Source of the DNA: Chloroflexota bacterium
GTDB lineage: Bacteria > Chloroflexota > Anaerolineae > Anaerolineales > Villigracilaceae
NCBI GenBank assembly: GCA_016213105.1
Contig: JACRBN010000026.1
Span: 1 to 64,000 of the forward strand
DNA: 64,000 nt
Reading direction: 5' to 3'
Both the position numbers and the translations under genes were made by a program. The notes below the pieces were generated by a model. That model made no database searches. It was not told where the DNA came from and saw nothing but the letters and a program-made list of their open reading frames with translations. This document shows positions 10,286-21,962 of the stretch, piece by piece (the first letter of the stretch is position 1; each line of letters begins with the position of its first letter).

Positions 10286-11515
10286 ATGACCGAACTGCAA
10301 GAAGTCACTGTTGATCAATATCGGCATCTCGTCTCGGAGCGCGCGCTCTCGGGCGAGACTATGCTGTTGAACATGGGCCCCCAGCACCCGTCCACACACG
10401 GGGTGCTGCGTCTGCTGCTTGAGCTCGATGGCGAGATCGTCATTAACTGCATTCCCGATGTCGGGTACCTGCACACGGGCATCGAGAAGAACATGGAGGC
10501 CAAGACCTACCAGAAGGCCGAAGTGATGACCGACCGCCTCGACTACATGAACACGATGGGCAACAATCTGGCCTACGTGATGGCGGTGGAAAAGCTGGTC
10601 GATCTGGATGTGCCGGAGCGCGCCCTGGTTTTGCGCGTCATCCTGACCGAGCTTCAGCGCATCGCCTCGCACCTGGTCTGGCTGGGCACCTCGGGCCTCG
10701 ACCTGGCGGCCATGTCCATGTTCCTGTACTGTTTCCGCGAGCGCGAACAGATCCTCGACATCTTCGAGCTGGTCTCGGGCCAGCGCATGATGACCACCTA
10801 CTTCCGTCCCGGCGGCCTGTGGCGCGACGTGCCCGTGGAATTCGAAGCCGCCGTGCGCGACTTCATCAAGATCTTCCCCAAACGTGTCGACGAATACGAA
10901 TCCCTGCTGACGAAGAATCCGCTCTTCCTGGACCGTATGCTGGGCATCGGCAAATTGGACGCGGCCACCGCCCTTTCACACAGCGTGACCGGGCCCATGC
11001 TGCGCGCCTCGGGCGTGAACTGGGACTTGCGCAAGGCCCGCCCGTACATGGGCTATGAACAGTACGATTTCAATGTGCCCACCCACACCGAGGGCGACAC
11101 CTATGCGCGCTACCTGGTGCGCATCCAGGAAATGCGCGAGTCGCTCAAGATCGTGGTGCAGGCGCTGAACAAATTACCCTTTGGCCCCGTTCGCTCGGAC
11201 AACCGCAAATTCGTCCCGCCGCCGCGTTCGGAGATCGGCGTCAGCATGGAAGCGTTGATCCACCACTTCAAGTTGTGGACCGAGGGCTTCCCCGCCCCGC
11301 AGGCATCCATTTACAGCGCGGTCGAATCGCCGCGCGGCGAACTGGGCGTCTTCCTCGAAGGCGACGGCGGCCCCAAGCCCTATCGCGTTCACATGCGCAC
11401 GCCCTCCTTTGACAACCTGTCCGTCCTGCCCAAGATCGTAAAGGGGCACCTCGTGGCGGACCTGGTGGCGATCCTGTCCTCCACCGACATCGTGCTCGGA
11501 GATATTGACCGATGA
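10286..11515 (+). CDS. nuoD: NADH-quinone oxidoreductase subunit D
   Basis: Forms the quinone-binding cavity with NuoB. It has the 49-kDa subunit signatures: LNMGPQHPSTHGVLRLLLELDG, the histidine-containing strand that binds the quinone head, then GYLHTGIEKNMEAKTYQKAE, DRLDYMNTM and the C-terminal DIVLGDIDR. The length of 409 residues is standard. The ATGA at its end overlaps the nuoE start by 4 bases, which implies coupled translation. Confidence 0.97.
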   Translation: MTELQEVTVDQYRHLVSERALSGETMLLNMGPQHPSTHGVLRLLLELDGEIVINCIPDVGYLHTGIEKNMEAKTYQKAEVMTDRLDYMNTMGNNLAYVMAVEKLVDLDVPERALVLRVILTELQRIASHLVWLGTSGLDLAAMSMFLYCFREREQILDIFELVSGQRMMTTYFRPGGLWRDVPVEFEAAVRDFIKIFPKRVDEYESLLTKNPLFLDRMLGIGKLDAATALSHSVTGPMLRASGVNWDLRKARPYMGYEQYDFNVPTHTEGDTYARYLVRIQEMRESLKIVVQALNKLPFGPVRSDNRKFVPPPRSEIGVSMEALIHHFKLWTEGFPAPQASIYSAVESPRGELGVFLEGDGGPKPYRVHMRTPSFDNLSVLPKIVKGHLVADLVAILSSTDIVLGDIDR

Positions 11516-12018
11516 GTCTGGCACAAAAATATCCAAACGAAGTCAATCAGATCATGGCAAAGTATCCGCCGCAGCACAAACGCTCGGCGGTCATGCCGTT
11601 GTTGTACCTGGCCCAGCGTGAGGAAGGCTGCGTGACCAAGTCCGCGCTGAAGGACATTGCGCAGATGCTTGAGATCACCGAAACGGACGTGGCCTCCATC
11701 GTCGGCTTTTACTCGCTGTATCACGACCAGAAGGCGGGTAAGTACCGCATGCAGGTCTGCACCGACCTGCCCTGCGCACTGCGCGGCGCGGACAGGTTCC
11801 TTGAGGAACTGTGCGGCAACCTGGGCATCCAGGTCGGCGAGACGACTGCCGACGGCCTGGTGACTGTCGAAGGCGTGATGTGCCTGGCGGCCTGTGACAA
11901 GGCTCCCATGTTCCAGACCCAGGGTCCCGACGGCATCCGATATCACGAGAACATGACCGTGGACAAGACCCTGGAATTGATCGAAGCGCTCAAAAAGTCG
12001 GGCAGGGAGGTCGAATAA
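11512..12018 (+). CDS. nuoE: NADH-quinone oxidoreductase subunit E (2Fe-2S, N1a)
   Basis: Part of the NADH-oxidising module with NuoF. It has an N-terminal helical bundle and a thioredoxin-like 2Fe-2S domain with ligands C83 and C88 (VCTDLPCALRG) and C124 and C128 (CLAACDKAP). The length of 168 residues is normal. The start overlaps the nuoD stop and its own stop shares one base with the nuoF start. Confidence 0.97.
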   Translation: MSLAQKYPNEVNQIMAKYPPQHKRSAVMPLLYLAQREEGCVTKSALKDIAQMLEITETDVASIVGFYSLYHDQKAGKYRMQVCTDLPCALRGADRFLEELCGNLGIQVGETTADGLVTVEGVMCLAACDKAPMFQTQGPDGIRYHENMTVDKTLELIEALKKSGREVE

Positions 12019-13265
12019 TGGCGCACATCCTGCTTCGTCATCGCGACATCCCCGACATCAACCGGCTGGATGTTTACCAGAAGAACGGCGGCTTCGAGGC
12101 CTTCAAGAAGGCCGTGACCGCCATGAAACCGACCGAGGTGACCGACGTGGTCAAGGCCTCGGGCCTGCGCGGCCGCGGCGGCGCGGGCTTCCCGACCGGC
12201 ATGAAGTGGTCGTTCATCGACAACAAGAACTGGCCGCACTACGTGGTGGCCAATGCCGACGAGTCCGAGCCGGGCACCTTCAAGGATCGCGAGATCATGG
12301 AGAGCAATCCCTTCCAATTCCTGGAGGGACTCGCCATTGCCTCGTATGCTGTCGGCGCGACTGCCGCCTACATCTACCTGCGCGGCGAGTTCTGGCAGGT
12401 GGCCGCCTTCCTCGACGAGCGCATCGCCGACATGGAGAAGGCCGGCCTGTTGGGCGACAAAATCCTCGGCAGCGATTATTCCCTGAAAATTTTCACCCAC
12501 CTCGGCGCGGGCGCGTACATCTGCGGTGAGGAAACGGCGCTGCTCGAATCGATCGAGGGCAAACGCGGCCAGCCGCGCATCCGCCCGCCGTTCCCGCCCG
12601 CGGTTGGCTTGTATGGCAAGCCGACCATCGTCAACAACGTGGAGACCTTCACCAATGTGCCGCCCATCCTGGTCAACGGCGCGGACTGGTACAAATCCCT
12701 AGGCACACCCGACAGCGCGGGCGTCAAGATCTTCTCGCTTTCGGGGCGCGTCAAAAATCCAGGCAACTACGAGCTGCCCTTCGGCGTCACCTTCCGCAAG
12801 TTGGTCTACGAATACGGCGGCGGCATCATCGACGACCGCCCGATCAAGGCCATCATGCCGGCCGGCGCGTCCTCCTCGCTGATCGTGGTGGACGACAAGG
12901 CCCTCGACACGCCCATGGATTACGCCAGCGTGCGCACGATCGGCGGCGACCTCGGCTCGGCCTCGGTGATCGTGATCGACGATACCGTGTCCATCGACTG
13001 GGTCATCAACAAGACCATTCATTTCTTCAAGCACGAGTCGTGCGGGAAATGCACCCCCTGCCGCGAAGGCAATTACTGGATGCTGCACATGACCGAGCGC
13101 ATTCACTCGGGCACGGGCACGCAGGCCGACGTGGACCTGCTGCTCAACGTCGCCAAACAGATGCAGGGCAAATGCCTGTGCGCGCTGGGTGAGTTCGCCA
13201 CCATGGCGGTGGTGACCGGCATCGAACGCTTCCCGCAGGACTTTCAAAAAGCGGTGAAGGCTTAA
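12018..13265 (+). CDS. nuoF: NADH-quinone oxidoreductase subunit F (FMN, NADH-binding)
   Basis: Entry point of electrons: binds NADH and FMN and holds cluster N3. Visible motifs are GLRGRGGAGFPTGMKW (NADH/FMN site), YICGEETALLESIEGKRGQP, and the 4Fe-4S ligands in ESCGKCTPCREG near residue 340 plus the later cysteine in GKCLCALGEF. The length of 415 residues is standard. The TAATG junction links it to nuoE. This module shows that the complex is of the NADH-oxidising kind rather than an 11-subunit ferredoxin type. Confidence 0.97.
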   Translation: MAHILLRHRDIPDINRLDVYQKNGGFEAFKKAVTAMKPTEVTDVVKASGLRGRGGAGFPTGMKWSFIDNKNWPHYVVANADESEPGTFKDREIMESNPFQFLEGLAIASYAVGATAAYIYLRGEFWQVAAFLDERIADMEKAGLLGDKILGSDYSLKIFTHLGAGAYICGEETALLESIEGKRGQPRIRPPFPPAVGLYGKPTIVNNVETFTNVPPILVNGADWYKSLGTPDSAGVKIFSLSGRVKNPGNYELPFGVTFRKLVYEYGGGIIDDRPIKAIMPAGASSSLIVVDDKALDTPMDYASVRTIGGDLGSASVIVIDDTVSIDWVINKTIHFFKHESCGKCTPCREGNYWMLHMTERIHSGTGTQADVDLLLNVAKQMQGKCLCALGEFATMAVVTGIERFPQDFQKAVKA

Positions 13266-13275
13266 CGGAGTCCGC

Positions 13276-15735
13276 ATGACGAAACAGTTCACGCTCACGA
13301 TTGACGGGGTCCAGGTAACGGTCCCTGAAGGAACCCTGGTGGTGGATGCGGCCAAGTTGGCCGGCATCGACATCCCCGTCTTCTGCTATCATCCCAAGAT
13401 GGAACCAGCCGGCAACTGCCGCATGTGCCTGGTGGAGATCGGCCGCCCGGTGCTCGACCGCGCCAGCGGTCAGGCCGTCATGGAAAACGGCCAGCCCAAG
13501 ATCCAATTCATGCCCAAGCTTGAAACGGCCTGCACCAATACCGTCTCTGAAGGCATGGTTGTCCTGACCCAGACCGAGAAGGCCAGGGACGGACAGAAGG
13601 GCACGCTCGAATTCCTGTTGACCTCCCACCCGCTGGATTGCCCGATCTGCGACAAGGGCGGCGAATGTCCGCTCCAAAACCTGACCGTGGAACACGGCCC
13701 GGGCAAGAGCCGCTTCCTCTACGATGAAAAGCTGCACTTCGCCAAGCAGGTCCCGCTGGGCGAGTTGATCTGGCTCGACCGCGAGCGCTGCATTCAGTGC
13801 GCGCGCTGCATCCGCTTCCAGGATGAGGTCGTGGGCGAGGCCGTGCTCGGCTTCGAGGAACGCGGCCGCTCGACGCAGATTATTTCGCTCTCCGAGCCCG
13901 GGTTTGATTCCGTTTTCTCGGGCAACACCACTGACATCTGCCCCGTCGGCGCGCTGACCACCGCGGACTTCCGCTTCGGCGCGCGCCCGTGGGAGCTCTC
14001 GGCCTCGGCCTCGATCTGTTCGCAGTGCCCGGTCGGATGCAACACGACCCTCAATACGCGCCGCGAGGCCAAGGCCGGCGGCGGGATCGTGGTCAAGCGC
14101 GTCATGCCGCGCCAGAACGAGGAAGTCAACGAAATCTGGATGTGCGACAAGGGCCGCTTCGCCCATCACTACGCGGAGAGCCAGCAGCGCCTGGTCAAGC
14201 CTTCCATCCGTCAGGCCAAAGCCTCGTGGACGGATGCCTTCGAGCTGGTGACGAAGAATTTCGAATCGTCCAGGTCGGACGTGGTGGTGCTGGCCTCGGG
14301 CCGCCTCTCCAACGAAGACCTGTTCAACCTCAAGTCCCTGGCCGACGGCCTGGGCGGCAGGTCGATCCTCTATACCGACATGGGCGGCGGCGACCTGACC
14401 GCGCTCGTGGGCGTGGGACAGGGTACCGATCTCGGCAAGCTCGGCAAGGGCGACGTCCTCCTGGTGGTGGCCTCGGATTTATATGAAGAGGCGCCCATTT
14501 GGTATCTGCGCGTCAAGCAGGCCGCCGACCGCGGCGCGACGCTGATCGTGGCCAATGCGCGCGCGACCAAGCTCGAACGCTTCGCCAAATACGCCATCCG
14601 CTACGCCAACGGCGACGAACTCAAGACGATTGCCGGCCTGCATGGGGATGGGAAGATCGCGCAGGAATTCGCGAACGCGCAAAACGCGGTCGTGTTCTAC
14701 GGCGGCGACGGCCTGGGCTTGGGCGGCACCACGGACCTGGCCCCGGCCTGCGCCAAACTCTTGAAAGATACCAATCATATCGGTCGGGCCAACAACGGCC
14801 TGGTCGGCGTCTGGCAGCGCGCCAACGACCAGGGCGCCTGGGAGATGGGCTTCCGCCCCGAAGCGGACCTGGCTTCCGCGCTCAAGGGCAGGGTTGTTTA
14901 CATCGTCGGCGCGGACCCCGCGGGCGACGATCCCGCGCTGGCTTTGGCCCTCAAGGGTGCGAAGTTCATCGTGGCGCAGGACATCCTCGAAACGCTCACG
15001 ACCCAGATGGCGGACGTGGTGCTGCCTGCGCAGGCCTACACCGAGCGCGAAGGCAGCTACACCTCTGGCGAGCGCCGCGTGCAGCGCTTCTATGCGGCGG
15101 TGCCCGTCCGCGGCGAGGCCAAGGCCGATTTCGCCATTGCAGGTGAGATTGGACGCCGCCTCGGCCTGAACATGGAGAACGGCTCGGCGCGCATCACCTT
15201 CGACCGCCTGGCCGCGAACCTCAAGGATTTTGCGGGTCTGGATTACAACAAGCTGGCCGAAGTCAAGCCGCAGTGGCCGATTGTCGGGCGCGGCGACCTG
15301 TACTACGGCGGCACAACGTACGAGAACAAGCAGGGGTTGGGCGTCCAACTCTCGACGGCGGCGGAACGCGGCGAAACGGTCAGCCTGCCCGAGGTCCGCA
15401 AAGACTCGGCCCTGCGTCCCAAAGAGGATGAATTGCTGGCTGTTCCCGTCACGAAGCTGTACGACCTGGGCGCGACCGTCAGCTCGACCGGGCTGCTGTG
15501 CCAACGCATCGGCGCGGCGACCATCAGCCTGCATCCTGAGGCGGCCAAACGGCTGGGCCTGGAAGCGGGCATGCGCGTGGCGCTCAGTTTCGACGGTCTG
15601 GGTGGGGAGGCGCTGGTGAAGATCGACGATACCATCTCGGCGGGTGTGGCGCTGGTGCCGCGCAGCATGGGCCTGGCAGTCCGTGAGCCTGTGTCTGTGC
15701 GCGTGCAAATCCTGGCCGAAGCGAAGGTGAATTGA
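13276..15735 (+). CDS. nuoG: NADH-quinone oxidoreductase subunit G (multi-cluster)
   Basis: Carries the chain of clusters from FMN to N2. The N-terminal ferredoxin-like 2Fe-2S domain has C37, C48, C51 and C86. The histidine-ligated N5 site is H118, C122, C125, C131. The N4 site is ERCIQCARCIRF with the later DICPVGALT. A further CSQCPVGC motif at about residue 253 matches the extra 4Fe-4S cluster (N7 type) found in some bacteria. The remainder is a molybdopterin-oxidoreductase-like fold without a visible molybdenum ligand motif. The length of 819 residues is typical. It lies 10 bases after nuoF and 1 base before nuoH. Confidence 0.96.
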   Translation: MTKQFTLTIDGVQVTVPEGTLVVDAAKLAGIDIPVFCYHPKMEPAGNCRMCLVEIGRPVLDRASGQAVMENGQPKIQFMPKLETACTNTVSEGMVVLTQTEKARDGQKGTLEFLLTSHPLDCPICDKGGECPLQNLTVEHGPGKSRFLYDEKLHFAKQVPLGELIWLDRERCIQCARCIRFQDEVVGEAVLGFEERGRSTQIISLSEPGFDSVFSGNTTDICPVGALTTADFRFGARPWELSASASICSQCPVGCNTTLNTRREAKAGGGIVVKRVMPRQNEEVNEIWMCDKGRFAHHYAESQQRLVKPSIRQAKASWTDAFELVTKNFESSRSDVVVLASGRLSNEDLFNLKSLADGLGGRSILYTDMGGGDLTALVGVGQGTDLGKLGKGDVLLVVASDLYEEAPIWYLRVKQAADRGATLIVANARATKLERFAKYAIRYANGDELKTIAGLHGDGKIAQEFANAQNAVVFYGGDGLGLGGTTDLAPACAKLLKDTNHIGRANNGLVGVWQRANDQGAWEMGFRPEADLASALKGRVVYIVGADPAGDDPALALALKGAKFIVAQDILETLTTQMADVVLPAQAYTEREGSYTSGERRVQRFYAAVPVRGEAKADFAIAGEIGRRLGLNMENGSARITFDRLAANLKDFAGLDYNKLAEVKPQWPIVGRGDLYYGGTTYENKQGLGVQLSTAAERGETVSLPEVRKDSALRPKEDELLAVPVTKLYDLGATVSSTGLLCQRIGAATISLHPEAAKRLGLEAGMRVALSFDGLGGEALVKIDDTISAGVALVPRSMGLAVREPVSVRVQILAEAKVN

Positions 15736-15736
15736 T

Positions 15737-16903
15737 ATGGACTGGACGATCTGGCTCGAGTGGACCATTAAATCGCTGTTCGTGATCTTTTCCCTGTTGA
15801 CGGGCTTTGCCTACCTGACCCTGTACGAGCGCCGCGCGCTGGCCAGGATCCAGGTGCGCATCGGCCCGAATCGCGCCGGCTGGCAGGGGTTGTTGCAGCC
15901 CGTGGCCGACGCGGTCAAATTGATCTTCAAGGAAGAACTGACTCCCGCCAAGGCGGACAAGCTGGTCTTCTTCTGGGCGCCGATCATCACGATGGTGCCG
16001 TCCATCGTGATCGCGGCGGTCATTCCGTTCGGCCCGACGACCACGCTGTTTGGGCGCGAGATCGTCTTCTCGGTGGCGGACATCAACGTGGGTGTGCTGT
16101 TCCTGATGGCGGTGGCCTCCATCGCTGTGTATGGCATCGTGCTGGCGGGCTGGTCATCCAACAACAAGTACGCTATGCTGGGCGGACTGCGCTCCTCGGC
16201 GCAGATGATCTCCTACGAACTCTCGCTGGGGCTGGGCTTCGTGACCGCCATCCTGCTGGGCAATTCGATGAACCTGAACGACATCGTGGATGCGCAGAAG
16301 GGGATGTGGTTTGCCGTGGTTCAGCCGGTCGGCGCGTTGATCTTCATGATCGTGACGCTGGCCGAGGTCAACCGCGCCCCGTTCGACATGCCCGAAGCCG
16401 AGCAGGAATTGACGGCAGGCTACCACTCCGAATATTCGGGGATGAAGTTTGCGCTGTTCTTCATGGCTGAGTATCAGAAGATGATCGCCATCTGCATGAT
16501 CGCGGCTACCCTGTTCTTCGGCGGTTACCGCGAGTTCTGGTTCCTGCAAAATACGTTCCTGAGCGTCGACGCGCTCTGGACGATTGGCGCCTGGCAGTTC
16601 CAGGCCTGGTTCCTGGGCCCGCTCTACCTGCTGTTGAAGGTCGTCGTCCTGCTGTTCTTCATGATCTGGATCCGCGCCACCTGGCCGCGCATCCGCTATG
16701 ACCGTCTCATGTCCTTTGGCTGGAAGGTCCTGCTTCCGCTTTCGCTGGTGATGGTGTTCATTTCCGCTGTCGGCGTTTTACTGGCACAGGAAATTGGCCC
16801 GGGCTACATCTGGCTGATCCCCGTTGTTTCGATTGCCGTGGGACTCTTTGCAACCGCCATGATCGACCTGGCCCTGAGGAGAAAGAAATATGCGAGTCAT
16901 TGA
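15737..16903 (+). CDS. nuoH: NADH-quinone oxidoreductase subunit H
   Basis: Membrane subunit that joins the two arms and lines the quinone tunnel. About eight hydrophobic helices are visible. Conserved motifs are TLYERRALARIQVRIGPNRAGW after the first helix and EVNRAPFDMPEAEQELTAGY in the acidic loop near the quinone site. The length of 388 residues is within the family range. Its last 14 bases overlap nuoI. Confidence 0.96.
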   Translation: MDWTIWLEWTIKSLFVIFSLLTGFAYLTLYERRALARIQVRIGPNRAGWQGLLQPVADAVKLIFKEELTPAKADKLVFFWAPIITMVPSIVIAAVIPFGPTTTLFGREIVFSVADINVGVLFLMAVASIAVYGIVLAGWSSNNKYAMLGGLRSSAQMISYELSLGLGFVTAILLGNSMNLNDIVDAQKGMWFAVVQPVGALIFMIVTLAEVNRAPFDMPEAEQELTAGYHSEYSGMKFALFFMAEYQKMIAICMIAATLFFGGYREFWFLQNTFLSVDALWTIGAWQFQAWFLGPLYLLLKVVVLLFFMIWIRATWPRIRYDRLMSFGWKVLLPLSLVMVFISAVGVLLAQEIGPGYIWLIPVVSIAVGLFATAMIDLALRRKKYASH

Positions 16904-17408
16904 GCCTATTTGGGAACTCAGCCGCGGCCTGGCGCGTACTTTTCTGTCGCTGTTCGAGAAGCCCGTCACGGTGCAATACCCCGAGGAAAAACGGGAAGTA
17001 CGCCCGCGCTTCCGCGGCCGCCACGTGTTGAAACGCTACGACAACGGCCTGGAGAAGTGCATCGGCTGTTCGCTGTGCGCGGCCGCCTGCCCCGCGGATG
17101 CGATCTTCGTGGAAGCCGCCGAGAACACGGACGAGAAGCGTTTTTCGCCCGGTGAGCGCTACGCCTCCACCTATGAGATCAACATGCTGCGCTGCATCTA
17201 CTGCGGCTTCTGCGAGGACGCCTGTCCGACCGAGGCCATTGTGCTGGGCGACAACTACGAACTGTCCTTTACAGACCGCCGCGACGCGATCTATCCCAAG
17301 GAAATGCTGCTCGAACCTGTGTCCGCTGCCTCCCTGCTCACGCCCCGCAGCGTGGAGCCGGGTGTCTTCAAGCGTTCGGTGCCCGCCATGAAAGATCCAC
17401 AGGATTAG
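16890..17408 (+). CDS. nuoI: NADH-quinone oxidoreductase subunit I (2x 4Fe-4S)
   Basis: Ferredoxin-like subunit holding clusters N6a and N6b. Two CxxCxxCxxxCP motifs are present: C57, C60, C63, C67 and C102, C105, C108, C112. The N-terminal amphipathic helix and GRHVLKRYDNGLEKCIGC are typical. At 172 residues it has a short C-terminal extension. It overlaps nuoH by 14 bases, and nuoJ starts 3 bases after the stop. Confidence 0.97.
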   Translation: MRVIEPIWELSRGLARTFLSLFEKPVTVQYPEEKREVRPRFRGRHVLKRYDNGLEKCIGCSLCAAACPADAIFVEAAENTDEKRFSPGERYASTYEINMLRCIYCGFCEDACPTEAIVLGDNYELSFTDRRDAIYPKEMLLEPVSAASLLTPRSVEPGVFKRSVPAMKDPQD

Positions 17409-17411
17409 TCC

Positions 17412-17935
<524 letters not shown>

Positions 17936-17936
<1 letters not shown>

Positions 17937-18238
17937 TGGTCCCAACCAATTTTTACATCACCCTGTCTGCCATCCTCTTCGCCACCGGCGCGATGGGGGT
18001 GCTCGTCCGCCGCAACCCGCTGATCATTTTCATGTCGGTCGAGTTGATGCTCAACGCCGCCAACCTGGCCTTCGTGGCCTTTGCCAGCCAGCATGGCAGC
18101 CTGGACGGCCAGATCTTCGTCTTCTTCGTGATGACGGTGGCCGCCGCTGAAGTGGCCGTGGGCCTGGCGTTGATCGTGCAGATCTTCAAGTCCAAGCACA
18201 GCATCAACGTGGACGAAGTCAACAGCCTGAAGGGATAA
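17936..18238 (+). CDS. nuoK: NADH-quinone oxidoreductase subunit K
   Basis: Small three-helix membrane subunit, homologous to MrpC of Na+/H+ antiporters. The two conserved glutamates are visible in [15 protein letters not shown] and [18 protein letters not shown] 17936 gives the canonical 100 residues. It overlaps the nuoJ stop by one base and is preceded by GGAGG. Confidence 0.96.
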
Positions 18239-18241
18239 CGC

Positions 18242-20350
<2,109 letters not shown>

Positions 20351-20372
20351 CTCGTAGAAACGAGGAACGGAC

Positions 20373-21929
20373 ATGGAATTTCTTTCGCAACCTCTTACAC
20401 TCCTGACTTTCTTCCCGCTCGTGGGGGTGCTTGCGCTGGCCTTCATCCCGGGCGAGCGGAAGAACCTCCTGCGCTGGACGGCGCTGGGCACCTCGCTGGT
20501 GGTCTTCGCCCTGTCGCTGTGGGTGCTCTCGATGTTCGATGCGTCGAACCCGTCCCTGCAGCTGGGCAAACCTCTGCCCTGGATCTATGTCGCGGGTTGG
20601 AACATCCACTACCACCTGGGCATTGACGGCCTGAGCATCCTGCTCGTGCTGCTGACCGGCTTCCTGACCCCCATTTCGATCCTCTCCACGTGGACGGCGG
20701 TGGAGGAGCGCGTGAAGGACTTCATGATGTTCTTCCTGCTGCTCGAAGTGGGCATGATGGGCGTCTTCCTGGCGCAGGACCTGTTCCTGTTTTACATCTT
20801 CTGGGAATTCACCCTCGTCCCGATGTACTTCCTGATCGGCATCTGGGGCGGCCCGCGCCGCATCTACGCCGCGGTGAAGTTCTTCCTGTACACCATGGCG
20901 GGCTCCATCCTGATGTTGCTGGCCATTCTGTTCGTCGCCATCAAGGCTGGGACTTTCTCCGTGCCCGGGCTGATTACACAACTCCCTGAACTGTATGCCA
21001 GCGGTGTGATCGACCCGCAGACGCAGATCTGGCTGTTCCTGGCCTTCACTGCCGCCTTCGCCATCAAGGTGCCGATGTGGCCGCTGCACTCGTGGCTGCC
21101 CGACGCCCACGTGGAGGCGCCCACGGCTGGCTCCGTCATCCTGGCGGGCGTCCTGCTCAAGATGGGTACCTACGGCTTCCTGCGCTTCAACATCCCGCTC
21201 TTCCCCCAGGCCGCCGTGCAACTGGCTCCCTGGCTGGCGCTCTTCGCGACCATCGGTATCATCTATGGCGCGGCGGTCTCCTACGCCCAATCCGACGTCA
21301 AGAAGCTGGTGGCTTATTCGTCCGTCAGCCACCTTGGCTTCGTCATGCTCGGCATGTTCGCGTTGAATGAGCAGGGCATCGAAGGCGCCATCCTGCAAAT
21401 GATCAACCACGGTCTCAGCACCGGCGCGTTGTTCCTCTTGATCGGCATGATCTACGAGCAGACCCACACCCGTGAGATCAAGGTCTACGGCGGCCTGTGG
21501 AAGATCACCCCGATCTTCGGCACCATCATGCTGATCGCCTCGCTTTCCTCGATGGGCCTGCCCGGCCTTAACGGTTTCGTGGGCGAGTTCACCATCCTGC
21601 TCGGCGCATTCGGCGCAGGCCTGGATGGCGGCGCCTTCCAGCCGATGGGCGGCGTGTGGTGGGCGTCCATTTCCGCCTTCGGCGTCATCATGGCGGCGGT
21701 CTACATCCTGTACATGTTCCAGAAGATGTTCCTCGGCCCGACCGGCTCCATCGTTGAGGAGGTCAAGCATCACGGTCACCCCCTGCGCGATTTGAACTGG
21801 CGCGAGATTCTCACCGTCCTGCCGCTGCTTATCTTCATCTTCTGGATCGGCTTGTATCCCAAGCCCTTCTTCGACCTGATGGCCCCCACGGTGAAAGCCC
21901 TTGTGGCCGCCCTGCCTCTCGTGCCGTAG
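20373..21929 (+). CDS. nuoM: NADH-quinone oxidoreductase subunit M (antiporter-like)
   Basis: Second antiporter-like pump subunit. Signatures are FFLLLEVGMMGVFLAQDLFLFY with the essential glutamate, IKVPMWPLHSWLPDAHVEAP, and SDVKKLVAYSSVSHLGFVMLG. It has about 14 helices over 518 residues, the usual size. It is separated from nuoL by 22 bases that contain a Shine-Dalgarno (GAGGAACGG). Confidence 0.96.
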   Translation: MEFLSQPLTLLTFFPLVGVLALAFIPGERKNLLRWTALGTSLVVFALSLWVLSMFDASNPSLQLGKPLPWIYVAGWNIHYHLGIDGLSILLVLLTGFLTPISILSTWTAVEERVKDFMMFFLLLEVGMMGVFLAQDLFLFYIFWEFTLVPMYFLIGIWGGPRRIYAAVKFFLYTMAGSILMLLAILFVAIKAGTFSVPGLITQLPELYASGVIDPQTQIWLFLAFTAAFAIKVPMWPLHSWLPDAHVEAPTAGSVILAGVLLKMGTYGFLRFNIPLFPQAAVQLAPWLALFATIGIIYGAAVSYAQSDVKKLVAYSSVSHLGFVMLGMFALNEQGIEGAILQMINHGLSTGALFLLIGMIYEQTHTREIKVYGGLWKITPIFGTIMLIASLSSMGLPGLNGFVGEFTILLGAFGAGLDGGAFQPMGGVWWASISAFGVIMAAVYILYMFQKMFLGPTGSIVEEVKHHGHPLRDLNWREILTVLPLLIFIFWIGLYPKPFFDLMAPTVKALVAALPLVP

Positions 21930-21962
21930 GTATGAACTCCATGCCTGTTCCTGGAGTATCCA